Assembly: GCA_949358305.1 (NCBI GenBank)
Contig: OX442316.1
Location: 17,360,001 to 17,424,000, forward strand
Length of the DNA stretch: 64,000 nt
Origin: Strigamia acuminata
Lineage: Eukaryota; Arthropoda; Chilopoda; Geophilomorpha; Linotaeniidae
Reading direction: 5' to 3'
Position 1 is the stretch's first letter; each line of letters opens with the position of its first letter. Shown here piece after piece: positions 55,201 through 60,600 of the stretch. The notes below the pieces were generated by a model, which saw only the letters and a list, made by a program, of their open reading frames with translations, was not told the DNA's origin and ran no database searches. The translations under genes were made by a program, and so were the position numbers.

Positions 55201-55518
55201 TAATATATTACCTACATATCTAATTTCTTTTTATTTCAGGTTTGCGAGTTGTGGACTTTGACCATTCGGATTTTCGTTTTCTGACGGACGCCTGCGCGTG
55301 AAGTATGTCTCATTTCGAATGGATTTCTGAGTAATGTAGACTTTTTTTTTAATTTCACAATGTTTCGGCCATCGACGGGAATAATAGGTCTTATTTTTAT
55401 ACGTTTTCATACGATAGGGCATTTTCGTAAGTTGCTAATTTTGCATTTTTTAAAAATAGGTTTGTCGACGCACGAGTCGAATGACGCGGACGACAACACG
55501 GATACCGACATGGAATAA
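28831..55518 (+). CDS. Dscam: Dscam-like cell adhesion receptor, paralogue A (30 exons, 5' partial)
   Basis: Single-pass membrane receptor of the Down syndrome cell adhesion molecule family; family members act in homophilic neurite self-recognition and, in arthropods, also in immune cells. Joining 30 exons with matching phases gives about 1,869 residues without the signal peptide. Domains, numbered from the first exon found: Ig1 1-108, Ig2 109-214, Ig3 215-313, Ig4 314-402, Ig5 403-501, Ig6 502-592, Ig7 593-688, Ig8 689-787, Ig9 788-884, FN3 1-4 885-1289, Ig10 1290-1380, FN3 5-6 1385-1570, membrane helix about 1596-1618, then a tail of about 250 residues. All ten Ig domains keep both disulphide cysteines. 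The total is close to the roughly 2,000 residues of insect Dscam1. The start and signal peptide are missing: exon 1 opens in phase 1, so at least one coding exon lies upstream. No tandem alternative exons are seen. The last exon is uncertain, since two candidates exist. Domain order and exon homology are visible; function comes from the family. Confidence 0.93.
29155..32209 (+). other. gene A intron 1
   Basis: 3.06-kb intron between Ig1 and Ig2. It contains a TTTA tetranucleotide array at 31656-31703 and no Ig-like open frame that could serve as an alternative exon. Confidence 0.8.
32210..32377 (+). CDS. Dscam: gene A exon 2: N-terminal half of Ig2
   Basis: Acceptor CTCTTTCAG, donor AACG|GTACGT, phase 1 at both ends. 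It carries the first Ig2 cysteine (LRCHIPSF) and the family pattern VYDEFV-TGNT and VTVTSWF. It corresponds to exon 4 of insect Dscam1, which there is a large alternative array. Only one copy is visible here. Confidence 0.92.
32465..32614 (+). CDS. Dscam: gene A exon 3: C-terminal half of Ig2
   Basis: It follows an 87-bp intron. The peptide contains LPTGELHI, the second Ig2 cysteine in FKCRTYHRLT and a GRLIVT end, close to the constant exon 5 of insect Dscam1. Donor ACCG|GTAAGA, phase 1. Confidence 0.92.
32802..32919 (+). CDS. Dscam: gene A exon 4: N-terminal half of Ig3
   Basis: Acceptor CACCTGCAG, donor ACAG|GTAAAT. It encodes the A to C strands of Ig3 with the first cysteine in LPCAAQGHPPPSY and leaves in phase 2. 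It corresponds to the alternative exon 6 array of insect Dscam1; only one copy is visible here. Confidence 0.9.
33006..33184 (+). CDS. Dscam: gene A exon 5: C-terminal half of Ig3
   Basis: It follows an 86-bp intron. The split Ser codon joins to WLWKKKDGQ, then the second Ig3 cysteine in DSGLYTCVVNNS and a TTLTVT end. Donor ACAG|GTGAGT is near consensus. Phase 2 in, phase 1 out. Confidence 0.92.
33185..36025 (+). other. gene A intron 5
   Basis: 2.84-kb intron between Ig3 and Ig4, largely taken up by a TGCATTT minisatellite. No additional Ig exon is seen. Confidence 0.8.
33654..34290. repeat. intronic minisatellite, 21-bp then 29-bp TGCATTT units
   Basis: About 14 copies of a 21-bp unit (AAAAATGCATTTACATCATG) are followed by about seven copies of a 29-bp unit with the same AAAATGCATTTTTAC core. 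The core is palindromic (AAAATGCATTTT). Frames through the 21-bp part are open on both strands only because 21 is a multiple of three. Confidence 0.95.
36026..36292 (+). CDS. Dscam: gene A exon 6: Ig4
   Basis: A complete Ig4 domain in one exon: APLTARL start, LRCITSGYPISSVKWLKDG, DMGMYQCVVKN and the IKIGG end typical of Dscam Ig4. Acceptor ATTTTTCAG, donor GGAG|GTAATG, phase 1 at both ends. Confidence 0.94.
36293..37112 (+). other. gene A intron 6
   Basis: 820 bp, no recognisable feature. Confidence 0.75.
37113..37409 (+). CDS. Dscam: gene A exon 7: Ig5
   Basis: A complete Ig5: SVSLMCIASGNPQPIMSW, the Dscam-typical GEVVGFLNIT, DGGDYKCVATN and HSARLNVY. Acceptor TTTTTCGCGCAG, donor TACG|GTGAGT, phase 1 at both ends. 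Confidence 0.94.
37410..38041 (+). other. gene A intron 7
   Basis: 632 bp. It ends in an unusually pyrimidine-poor acceptor. No other feature. Confidence 0.75.
38042..38152 (+). CDS. Dscam: gene A exon 8: N-terminal part of Ig6
   Basis: Encodes GPPAIRPIRK...MIRCPYYGFPIDSVWWEK with the first Ig6 cysteine. The acceptor (ATTCAAAG) lacks a good pyrimidine tract, but the frame and homology fix it. Donor AAAG|GTAAGA, phase 1. Confidence 0.88.
38218..38379 (+). CDS. Dscam: gene A exon 9: C-terminal part of Ig6
   Basis: Separated from the previous exon by only 65 bp. It contains the family signature LPVNRRQRVFPNGTIII and the second cysteine in KYTCVIRNPQ. Donor GTTG|GTGAGT. Confidence 0.93.
38380..42268 (+). 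other. gene A intron 9
   Basis: 3.9-kb intron before Ig7, with poly-T of 30 at 39123-39152, a 20-bp minisatellite and several AT microsatellites. No alternative Ig7 exon. Confidence 0.8.
40727..41115. repeat. intronic 20-bp minisatellite containing TTTGCAG
   Basis: About 19 copies. The first block is GATTTGTTGAATTTGCAGTT; the second is GATTTACTGGATTTTCTGTT. The first block repeats a TTTGCAG, which looks like a splice acceptor. Confidence 0.92.
42269..42556 (+). CDS. Dscam: gene A exon 10: Ig7
   Basis: A complete Ig7: VPPVIAPFSF, ATCYVSKGDLPITISWLKD, SILTIDNV, GNFTCVARN. It corresponds to the alternative exon 9 array of insect Dscam1, but no second Ig7-like exon is open in either flanking intron. 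Acceptor TTTTTTAG, donor AATG|GTAACG. Confidence 0.93.
42557..44956 (+). other. gene A intron 10
   Basis: 2.4-kb intron between Ig7 and Ig8. It carries a palindrome-rich element and nothing coding. Confidence 0.78.
43936..44446. mobile_element. palindrome-rich element with ACCGGT and CTGCAG repeats
   Basis: Ends are rich in AAACCGGTATTT and its inverse (ACCGGTTTTTGATACCGG). The interior has many copies of TTCTGCAGAA, including the perfect palindrome TTCTGCAGAATTCTGCAGAA at 44208-44227. It reads like a non-autonomous, possibly hAT-type, element; exact boundaries are uncertain. Confidence 0.6.
44957..45076 (+). CDS. Dscam: gene A exon 11: N-terminal part of Ig8
   Basis: Encodes VSPRWLVEPRDTNV and LNCRAQGSPNPIITWMKAE. 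The PRW...EP opening is typical of Dscam Ig8. Acceptor GTCTAACAG, donor GAAG|GTAAGT, phase 1. Confidence 0.92.
45460..45636 (+). CDS. Dscam: gene A exon 12: C-terminal part of Ig8
   Basis: Encodes GTVPGDYREI, LVMSSATEADDGEYMCQASNG and GLSRVVRLDLH, completing Ig8 with its second cysteine. Acceptor CTTTTACAG, donor CACG|GTGAGC. A 31-base poly-T tract lies 23 bp upstream. Confidence 0.92.
45718..45865 (+). CDS. Dscam: gene A exon 13: N-terminal part of Ig9
   Basis: Encodes VPPYFVTKIKNYTVKRGED, RISCEVRGDAPIKIAWF and NGTLVTRPGETR. Leaves in phase 2 at ACGAG|GTACGG. First Ig9 cysteine present. Confidence 0.91.
46421..46868. repeat. intronic 21-bp TGCATTTTTACAC minisatellite
   Basis: Roughly 20 copies of TTAAAAGTGCATTTTTACAC. 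It has the same unit length and the same TGCATTT core as the array in intron 5, 12 kb upstream in the same gene. Confidence 0.93.
48641..48702. repeat. nested inverted repeat in intron 13
   Basis: Perfect 11-bp arms AATCCGAAAAG and CTTTTCGGATT enclose a second hairpin TCTCGG-CA-CCGAGA (48665-48678). This could form a two-stem structure in RNA or a cruciform in DNA. Confidence 0.7.
48837..48979 (+). CDS. Dscam: gene A exon 14: C-terminal part of Ig9
   Basis: Acceptor CATTATAG, with the split Arg codon completed. It contains FEQTDNGASSELVV, the second cysteine in AVFSCVANNSYGSNEA, and ends FIYLVVQ before CAAC|GTAAGA. The last 24 bases have a clear counterpart in gene B. Confidence 0.92.
49054..49185 (+). 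CDS. Dscam: gene A exon 15: FN3-1, first half
   Basis: Encodes QVPESPRQFRIIQV, SRSVDLTWLPPYDGNNPILRY: the conserved Pro-rich start and Trp of a fibronectin type III domain. The donor ACAG|GTTAGA is weak. Same 132-nt length and phase as its B partner. Confidence 0.92.
49284..49454 (+). CDS. Dscam: gene A exon 16: FN3-1, second half
   Basis: Encodes ESWDSISPT, VVGLKPDHSYHLRVRAENSVG and SEVLTITTQEE, the C-terminal strands of FN3-1 with the Tyr and the NxxG turn. 171 nt, identical in length to B. Confidence 0.93.
49785..49855 (+). CDS. Dscam: gene A exon 17: start of FN3-2
   Basis: A 71-nt exon encoding APGGPPRHVQVVAVDSQTLKVTWK. It ends in phase 0 at GGAAG|GTAACT. Same length as in B. Confidence 0.92.
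50049..50292 (+). CDS. Dscam: gene A exon 18: rest of FN3-2
   Basis: Phase 0 start APSTDVWFGEILGYNIGFR, then FLVMGLKKFTRYVLVVQAFNRHGNGPSS and AQTQED. Acceptor GTTTCGTGCGGTTCGTCAG. 244 nt, as in B. Confidence 0.93.
50293..50715 (+). other. gene A intron 18
   Basis: 423 bp with a 26-base poly-T at 50471-50496. Confidence 0.75.
50716..50862 (+). CDS. Dscam: gene A exon 19: FN3-3, first half (gene-conversion candidate)
   Basis: Encodes VPSKPAQNLVCVSL, SVKLSWDVPPLAYTNGVLLG and VYKPLNSWYG. It differs from the B exon at only 5 of 147 positions (two residues: P/L and C/Y), and the identity runs about 15 bp into the downstream intron. Neighbouring exon pairs are far more diverged. Confidence 0.93.
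51137..51292 (+). CDS. Dscam: gene A exon 20: FN3-3, second half
   Basis: Encodes APQTKTKSTTDSTLTLYGLEPFTNYSIDVIPF and VNCTTAED. Compared codon by codon with B it has 31 differences in 156 nt (80% identity). Donor GACG|GTGAGT. Confidence 0.93.
51345..51484 (+). CDS. Dscam: gene A exon 21: FN3-4, first half
   Basis: Follows a 52-bp intron. Encodes VPDAPSDVKAIASSSDAILVSWKYPARPKGVILKYTVYIR (in pieces) and ends DGTKE in phase 0. The donor GAG|GTTGCA is weak, as is its B counterpart GAG|GTTTTA. Confidence 0.9.
51541..51694 (+). CDS. Dscam: gene A exon 22: FN3-4, second half
   Basis: Follows a 56-bp intron. Encodes ETKKHVVAANKSTLVAKGL, RRHEFWVTASTLVGEGQS and VAQSPVAK. 154 nt, as in B. Donor AAAG|GTGACT. 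Confidence 0.92.
51765..51879 (+). CDS. Dscam: gene A exon 23: N-terminal part of Ig10
   Basis: Encodes VGAKISSFDDTLVSRWKTNV and SLPCKSVGLPSPELEWFIR, the start of the Ig domain that sits between FN3-4 and FN3-5 in all Dscams. Leaves in phase 2. 115 nt, as in B. Confidence 0.92.
52167..52606 (+). CDS. Dscam: gene A exon 24: end of Ig10 plus FN3-5
   Basis: A 440-nt exon: RDEPVLVSDRLKV, SLWIHEVL, NYTCKVRNAYGTDAITYQLL, then FN3-5 with APPNPPSIV, IHLQWDAAQM, YSLSYRREYGEWEEMQLE, WCGTRYQLYMTAYSTVGPG. In B the same region is two exons (254 + 186 = 440), divided in the Gly codon that falls after base 52420 here. Confidence 0.94.
52674..53141 (+). CDS. Dscam: gene A exon 25: FN3-6 and transmembrane helix
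   Basis: Encodes FN3-6 (APVAPIKSDVL, GCPILYFIVEYRLKG, YELRITAHNNAGFTTVLYEF), a linker, a 23-residue hydrophobic helix starting KFVVLFFVAV, and a basic stop-transfer sequence RRRRER. 468 nt, as in B. The donor AGAG|GTTAAA is weak; B has GTAACA. Confidence 0.94.
53208..53476 (+). CDS. Dscam: gene A exon 26: juxtamembrane cytoplasmic tail (short form; long form to 53513)
   Basis: Encodes EAAKMNPKYALVLERNLN, KGNVPVLYPQQTNF and the conserved DVSPYATFQLASYSQQ. Two phase-0 donors are possible: ATG|GTAAAT (end 53476) or GAG|GTATGC (end 53513). B shows the 37-nt extension open and encoding VNKNVGNLGGNE. In A a run of six A (B has five) shifts the frame and gives a TAA at 53507-53509. The short form keeps the gene intact. 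Confidence 0.82.
53581..53665 (+). CDS. Dscam: gene A exon 27: cytoplasmic tail
   Basis: An 85-nt exon encoding NDQSAIYAKVMKRRMREQ and RRQHVPDER. Its B partner is also 85 nt with the same phases (0 in, 1 out), although the peptide is weakly conserved. The donor AGAG|GTTTAC is poor, as in B (GTTCAA). Confidence 0.75.
53740..53866 (+). CDS. Dscam: gene A exon 28: cytoplasmic tail
   Basis: Encodes VPDLLYHGQESSSSNGNSPD and VVYQRYPSVIKE. The DLLYH-QESSSSN-NSPD and YQRYP elements are shared with B. Phase 1 in, phase 2 out at AAAG|GTAATT. Confidence 0.88.
53922..54100 (+). CDS. Dscam: gene A exon 29: cytoplasmic tail with PPPYYP motif
   Basis: Encodes YSSSPYRDLDELTLRSEDIPPPYYPDVTPMDDS and EYYEYLKDLKHSLNETDLLKAA. 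The PPPYYPD-TP block is strongly shared with B. It contains a PPxY sequence, a possible WW-domain ligand (inference). The chosen donor is GCTG|GTGTTT, phase 1. Without splicing the frame would continue for about 25 hydrophobic residues to a TGA near 54177. Confidence 0.85.
54237..54301 (+). CDS. Dscam: gene A candidate terminal exon 30a
   Basis: Acceptor TTTGTTTAG follows a T-rich tract and is in phase with exon 29. It would add GIRNSFPVNHPRVAQLPFSNC and then TGA. AATAAA motifs follow at 54443 and 54574. No counterpart is seen in B, so this is a splice-signal prediction only. Confidence 0.45.
54443..54448 (+). terminator. AATAAA poly(A) signal, gene A proximal 3' end
   Basis: Located 142 bp after the exon 30a stop; a second AATAAA is at 54574-54579. 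Consistent with an upstream alternative last exon. Confidence 0.4.
54998..55165. repeat. 24-bp minisatellite near the 3' end of gene A
   Basis: About seven copies of TTTCATTTAGTTTGTTCGCT plus GCGT, between candidate last exons 30a and 30b. Confidence 0.92.
55460..55518 (+). CDS. Dscam: gene A candidate terminal exon 30b
   Basis: Acceptor TTTTTAAAAATAG is in phase with exon 29 and would add the acidic end GLSTHESNDADDNTDTDME, then TAA. A consensus AATAAA lies 410 bp downstream. The peptide does not resemble the end of B. Either this or exon 30a could be used, or both alternatively. Confidence 0.5.
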
Positions 55519-55744
55519 AAGACGAATCCTCGGACAGCGTAAACCAATTTCGTGACAGCTAAACCGATTTCTAGATTTTATATTTGAATTTTCTTATAAT
55601 TATTACATAATTTTGTATAATTTCAATTTTGTATCAGTTCCATTTCTAATTTTGTATAATTTTATTTTCGCGTAAAATTATGTATGAACGTTTTTTTTTC
55701 AGGTTAACATAAACATCAGGAAGACATCGTGGGACATTTTGAAG

Positions 55745-55773
55745 GGACCCAGAGCGTGGCACACTCTGGGTCC
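55745..55773 (+). other. perfect 10-bp stem-loop in the gene A 3' region
   Basis: Arms GGACCCAGAG and CTCTGGGTCC with a 9-base loop, GC-rich in an AT-rich 3' UTR between the exon 30b stop and the AATAAA. It could be a structural element in the mRNA. It is not the histone 3' hairpin. Confidence 0.6.
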
Positions 55774-55927
55774 TGGGTGTGGTAATACGGCGGAGTCTCA
55801 AGGGGGATGTTTACCCGAGATTATCCTTAAATGGTCCGTTATAACCCGCTTAAACCTTTGATTAGCCATTTATTTTCCTTTTAAGGAAAAATTTGTAAAT
55901 ATTATATGTAAAGTGTATTTTTATTTC

Positions 55928-55933
55928 AATAAA
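55928..55933 (+). terminator. AATAAA poly(A) signal, gene A distal 3' end
   Basis: TTTCAATAAAG in AT-rich sequence 410 bp after the exon 30b stop. Another AATAAA overlaps the stop itself (55514-55519). Confidence 0.55.
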
Positions 55934-56128
55934 GTTTATTTTCTATAAGCTATGTCATTTCTGCAAAATTTTTCTAAGTCCAACAATCAATAAGGCGAAT
56001 CGCTGCCAAATTTTTATAGGTTTGGACTTAGTATAAAAAAGGGGATGGTGGGTGGGTATACAGATTGCCCATTTTATTTGTATGTTTTATTAATTTAAAA
56101 TAAAATAACGCAAATTAAATTTATAAAT

Positions 56129-56177
56129 GTTTAATTGTAATTTGCTGTAGTTGTAATACAACAAATTACAATTAAAC
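56129..56177. repeat. perfect 16-bp hairpin between the convergent genes
   Basis: GTTTAATTGTAATTTG and its exact inverse, separated by 17 bases that contain a smaller GTTGT-AAT-ACAAC hairpin. It sits between the two 3' ends. Confidence 0.75.
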
Positions 56178-56201
56178 AACACAAATTAATTTTATTAAAC
56201 T

Positions 56202-56738
56202 TTAAAAATACAAAAAAAGCACAACAAAATGAATAAAAATTGTATCGAAATAAAATTCTTCGAGCGTAGGAAATTCTCCGGCTGGGTTACCACTGAAGTC
56301 TTCATATTTGAACCTAAAAAACGAAAAATACCAAATTAGTAATTTATAAAATTAATAAACCGCATAAAATAAGACAAAAGGTCCAAACAAAGTCGATAGT
56401 TGAATATAGAAACTACTTTAATACGATAAACCTCTAGAATTAACTGCCAAAATATAAACACACCAGAAAACTACGGTTATTAAAACTTATTGCGCCTTTT
56501 AATAAATTAACAGCGCAGCTTGAAAACAAAACAAACACCGAATTAAATTAAAGAATAAAGTATAAAATAAAATAAATTAATTTGCCGGTACTCACCATAG
56601 TAAATCCTCGAGACGTCTACATCCTCCACCTGAACCAGGCTCCAAATAGCGAAAACTGTGCTCGAAGGCCAGCTTGAAAAAAGAATATGCAAAATAGTCC
56701 TGGCGAGCAGCATAGCCAATCAAAACCCATGGAAACTT
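56202..56738 (-). CDS. unrecognised two-exon open frame between the Dscam genes
   Basis: On the minus strand an open stretch at 56738-56596 (after CACTTCTAG) reads FPWVLIGYAARQDYFAYSFF and RYLEPGSGGGCRRLEDLL. It reaches a perfect donor TATG|GTGAGT in phase 2. After a 282-bp intron ending TTTTTTAG, the frame continues from 56313 as FKYEDFSGNPAGEFPTLEEF and stops at TAA 56204-56202. The first segment is clearly more GC-rich than its AT-rich surroundings. I do not recognise the product and see no start codon or upstream exons; the last dozen residues are AT-driven and may not be real. It could be the end of a small gene, a transposon relic, or an untranslated 3' exon. Confidence 0.35.
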
Positions 56739-56979
56739 CTAGAAGTGTGACAACTTCCTGCCGCACATATTCCACCTAGTGATAAAAAATTAATCACGGA
56801 AATTTTTTAGCACTTGTTGAAATAATGTTATATCTGTAAAAATATCACAAATATTTTGCAATAAAAAAATTAAACTTTCTTCCTTCGTGTTAAATATAAT
56901 ATATTTATCACATGTGTACCGGTATATCCAACACATGGTACGGCTAATTAACGTGTACTCACTCCTGTACGAAACAGTT

Positions 56980-57030
56980 TGGTGTGACGTAATGGTCTTA
57001 GACGGTGGGCGTGCGAGTTCGAATCTGCTT
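56980..57030 (+). repeat. tRNA-promoter-like fragment (possible SINE relic)
   Basis: TGACGTAATGG (56985-56995) resembles a tRNA A box and GAGTTCGAATC (57015-57025) a B box, at plausible spacing and followed by a T-rich stretch. No cloverleaf is evident. Confidence 0.35.
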
Positions 57031-57421
57031 TCTTTACTTCTTGAGTTGTTTTTTTTTTCAAGCTTCATTATACATAGCAAATTTTGACGTCCTTTGATAA
57101 ACGACTGGTTGGCTCCGTGCTCCAGAAATAAACATAAATGCGGATTTTATCCCTAAGAAAAAAAACATGTTATTTGTGCGATATGCACAGTAATTATTGT
57201 TACTTTTTTTAGTCTTGGTCACAACCTTGTAGTGAACTAGAAGAAACAAGACAGTTTAATTTTTAATCAAGCTGGTTTTGTTCTTCAACATTAGCTTCAT
57301 CAGAACTCTGCCATTAGGTGCCATCCTATCGCTAGTCGCTATACGCTACCCGACGCATAAGAAAAGTTTAAAGGTTGCGTAGGAAATTTAAAAAATTCAC
57401 CGCCAATAAGTGTAAAAATGT

Positions 57422-57427
57422 TTTATT
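57422..57427 (-). terminator. AATAAA poly(A) signal, gene B
   Basis: First AATAAA downstream of the gene B stop codon on the minus strand, about 137 bp after it. Confidence 0.55.
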
Positions 57428-57563
57428 CTTTACAAAATAATATAATAAAAGCATACGTTTCGCAACATCTCTGCAAAGATGTATTTTCTGCAAAAATCGT
57501 CAAACATGTGATACACATGAAATAGTTGATATCCTTTAAACCAAAGGACGGCAAGAATAAATA

Positions 57564-57630
57564 CTAAACGGTAATCGTGTAATCTTTAACAAATCCTTTT
57601 GACGACTGACTCGGAACATGATCCTGTTGG
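57564..57630 (-). CDS. Dscam: gene B terminal exon
   Basis: Acceptor TGTTTTGCAG completes a Ser codon and the frame reads QQDHVPSQSSKGFVKDYTITV, then TAG. The C-terminus I-T-V fits a class II PDZ ligand pattern (inference). An AATAAA on this strand follows at 57427-57422. Confidence 0.78.
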
Positions 57631-60600
57631 CTGCAAAACACAAGAAAAACTCAAAATTAACTCATTAAAATCAAATCCAAACAAATTAAAGCAAATCACC
57701 TCTTAACAGCGCCTGATTTCAAATAATTAGCATCGTTCATAGCAAAATTCAAATCCTTTACGTAGTGATAATAATCCGGCCCGACATCCTCGATAGGACT
57801 TATCTCGGGATAGTACGGGGGCGGCATATCCTGACTGCGAAACATGGGCGACCGCTCATCGTAGTCGCCGTACGTAGAAGAATGTCTGTAATTTTTGAAC
57901 GTCAAAAAAATTCCACAAAATCAATTGTAATTGAATTTAGTGTTCAATTTACCTGTGTTGGTTAATCGTCGGGTATCTTTGATATGTAGCATCTAAATGA
58001 TTTCGATGCGAAACGGATTTCACATCCGGTGAATTCTCATTGGACGAACTCGACTCTTGGCTGTGATATAACAAATCTGGAACTAGAAAAAGGAAAGAAA
58101 TAAAATGTTTCAATTGTCTTTCCCAATGTCGAATTATTTAACTTTGAACCTCTTTTTTCATCGGTCACTACCCTCTGCGACTGATGTCGTCCTTTTGGCT
58201 TCCCTGCTTTGGAATACGAAACAATTCCATCGCCCTGTCGTCACATATTTAATTTGTTTAAAATGACGAATTAAAGGGCTTCAAAAGAGTGGCATACCTC
58301 GTTACCGCCGAGGTTGCCGACGTTTTTATTTACCATTCTGAGGGAGGCGGCAGAATCAGCTCTGTCGACAGTTAGGACGCGAGGTAAATCTTTCTCGTCT
58401 TGACACTGGTGACTGTAACTCGCCAATTGAAACGTGGCGTAAGGACAGACGTCGTCGGGGAAATTGGTCGGTCTCGGGCATAAACTCGACGCGTTTCCTT
58501 TCCTAGGGGTCTCTGAAACCTCGTTGTGGTTGTTCAAGTTGTTCTTGTGTTCCACATTCAAAGCACGCTCCAAAACTAATGCGTATTTCGGATTTGTTTT
58601 GGCAATTTCTGCAAATTTAATTTAATTTAATTTAAAAATAAGAATAGAAATCATTACTTTTCGTATTGGATTTTTTTTTGTTACCTCGTTTGGCGGCGTG
58701 TTCGCTCTCCCGTTTCCTCCTGGCCATAAGGCACAAAATGACAGCTGCAGCTGCCAGAATGACCAGCGACACCACTAAAGGAATTACGATTTTCACGTCC
58801 GAGTAAAACGCTTTTCCTCTCGCCTCTTTGGTTATCACCGAACTCGGGTTTCCACGGGCAACGATAACATCTCGCGTGGTAAATTCGTAGAGAGCGGTGC
58901 TGGATCCGGCGTAATTGTGAGCAGTCATGCGCAGTTCGTAACTCTTCTTTGGCTTTAAATCACCAATGGGCAGTTTTTCTCGCCCAGGTTTCACGTGATT
59001 AGACACCAACGTCCACTGATCCGCACCTTTCAGTCGATACTCGACGATAAAGTAAAGAATGGGACAATCGTCCCCACTCCATCCATCCAACACAAGTGTC
59101 ACCGAAGTTGCATTTTCCATCAAAACTTCCTCCTTGATGGGTGCGACGGGTTCTTTAAAAAAAATAAAAAATTATAAAAATTATAAAAAAAAAAATTTAA
59201 AATGAATTTCACCTGATCCTTTAGTTTTTACGCTGATTATATCACTGGGTTTACCCGGTCCAACCATACTGTACGCGGTCATGTACAACTGGTACCTCGT
59301 GCCGCACCATAAATGATCCAAGATATATTTCCGCTGTTCAGTTTCCAACTGCATTTCTTCCCATTCGCCGTATTCGCGTCGATAACTCAATGAATAACCT
59401 GAAGAAAGAAAAAAAAAATAGATTAATTGCTTAAATTGCTTTTCAGCCAAGCGGAAAAATTCTATTACCTAAAATGGGTGCCACCAAGGCGTCTGCAACG
59501 TCCCATTCTAAATGAATCGAGTTGAGCCCGACGAATGTCACGATGATGGACGGCGGACTCGGCGGTGCCTGAACCAAAACTTGATACGTAATGGAATCCG
59601 TGCCGTACGCATTGCGCACTTTGCACGTGTAATTAGCAGCGTCTGGAGACAGGACTTCCTGGATCCAGAGGGAGCCGTCAAACGTAATCTTTACTCTTTC
59701 ATTCACAACCACAGCTTCATTCCTGATAATAAAACACAAAACAAAAAAAATATTAATTAATTGCTCATACTACTCGGATGCATTTTAACGCAACTCTTGG
59801 GATATGAAATGCAAATAGCGTTAATTAGTCAATGCGCTTTTGATACAAATTAACACGTAATCAGCATCGGCCAATTAAAAGTGCGAAACTAATTTAAATT
59901 GAATCTACAACTGAACGAGCAAAGTAAATTTCCGATTATTGACAGCTCAGCAGTTGGGCATGGGCATGCAACTTTTCACCTCACGAACCACTCCACTTCC
60001 GGGGCTGGAACTCCCACGCTTTTGCACGGCAAACTCACGTTCGTTTTCCATCGGCTCACGACCGTGTCGTCAAACGACGAAATTTTTGCACCAACTAGCG
60101 AAGAAAAAAAAATTAATAAAAAAATAATATTCCATATTTTATGTCTGATTTTATTTGTTGAAAAAACCTTTGGCAGCTGGCGATTGAGCGACAACTTTTG
60201 TGCTCTGTCCTTCACCGATCAATGTTGACGCCGTCACCCAGAACTCGTGTCTTCGATTTTTTCTTAATCCTTGAGCCACGAATGTGTTTTGATTCGCCGG
60301 AACAACATGTTTTTTAGTTTCCTAAAATAATATTATTTTTAAAAAAAAAAAAATTTTAAATTTTTTTTTTGAATTAAATTAAAACCTCTTTTGCTCCATC
60401 GACAGTCCGAATGTAAACAGTGTACTTGAGTATAACGCCTTTGGTGTACGAGGGCGCTTTCCACGACACCAGGATCGTGTCTGCAGATGATGCAACCGCC
60501 TTGACGTCAGCCGGAGCATCTGGGACTAAATGTTTGAAAAATTGCATCAAACAATTGGTTTTCTAACTGAATTCCGTGTTTATTTGGTAGTCACCATCCT

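Noticed and set aside
57058-57249. Minus-strand frame with GARSQPVVYQ following a good acceptor
   Set aside because: It could not be joined in phase to neighbouring segments and shows no recognisable domain.
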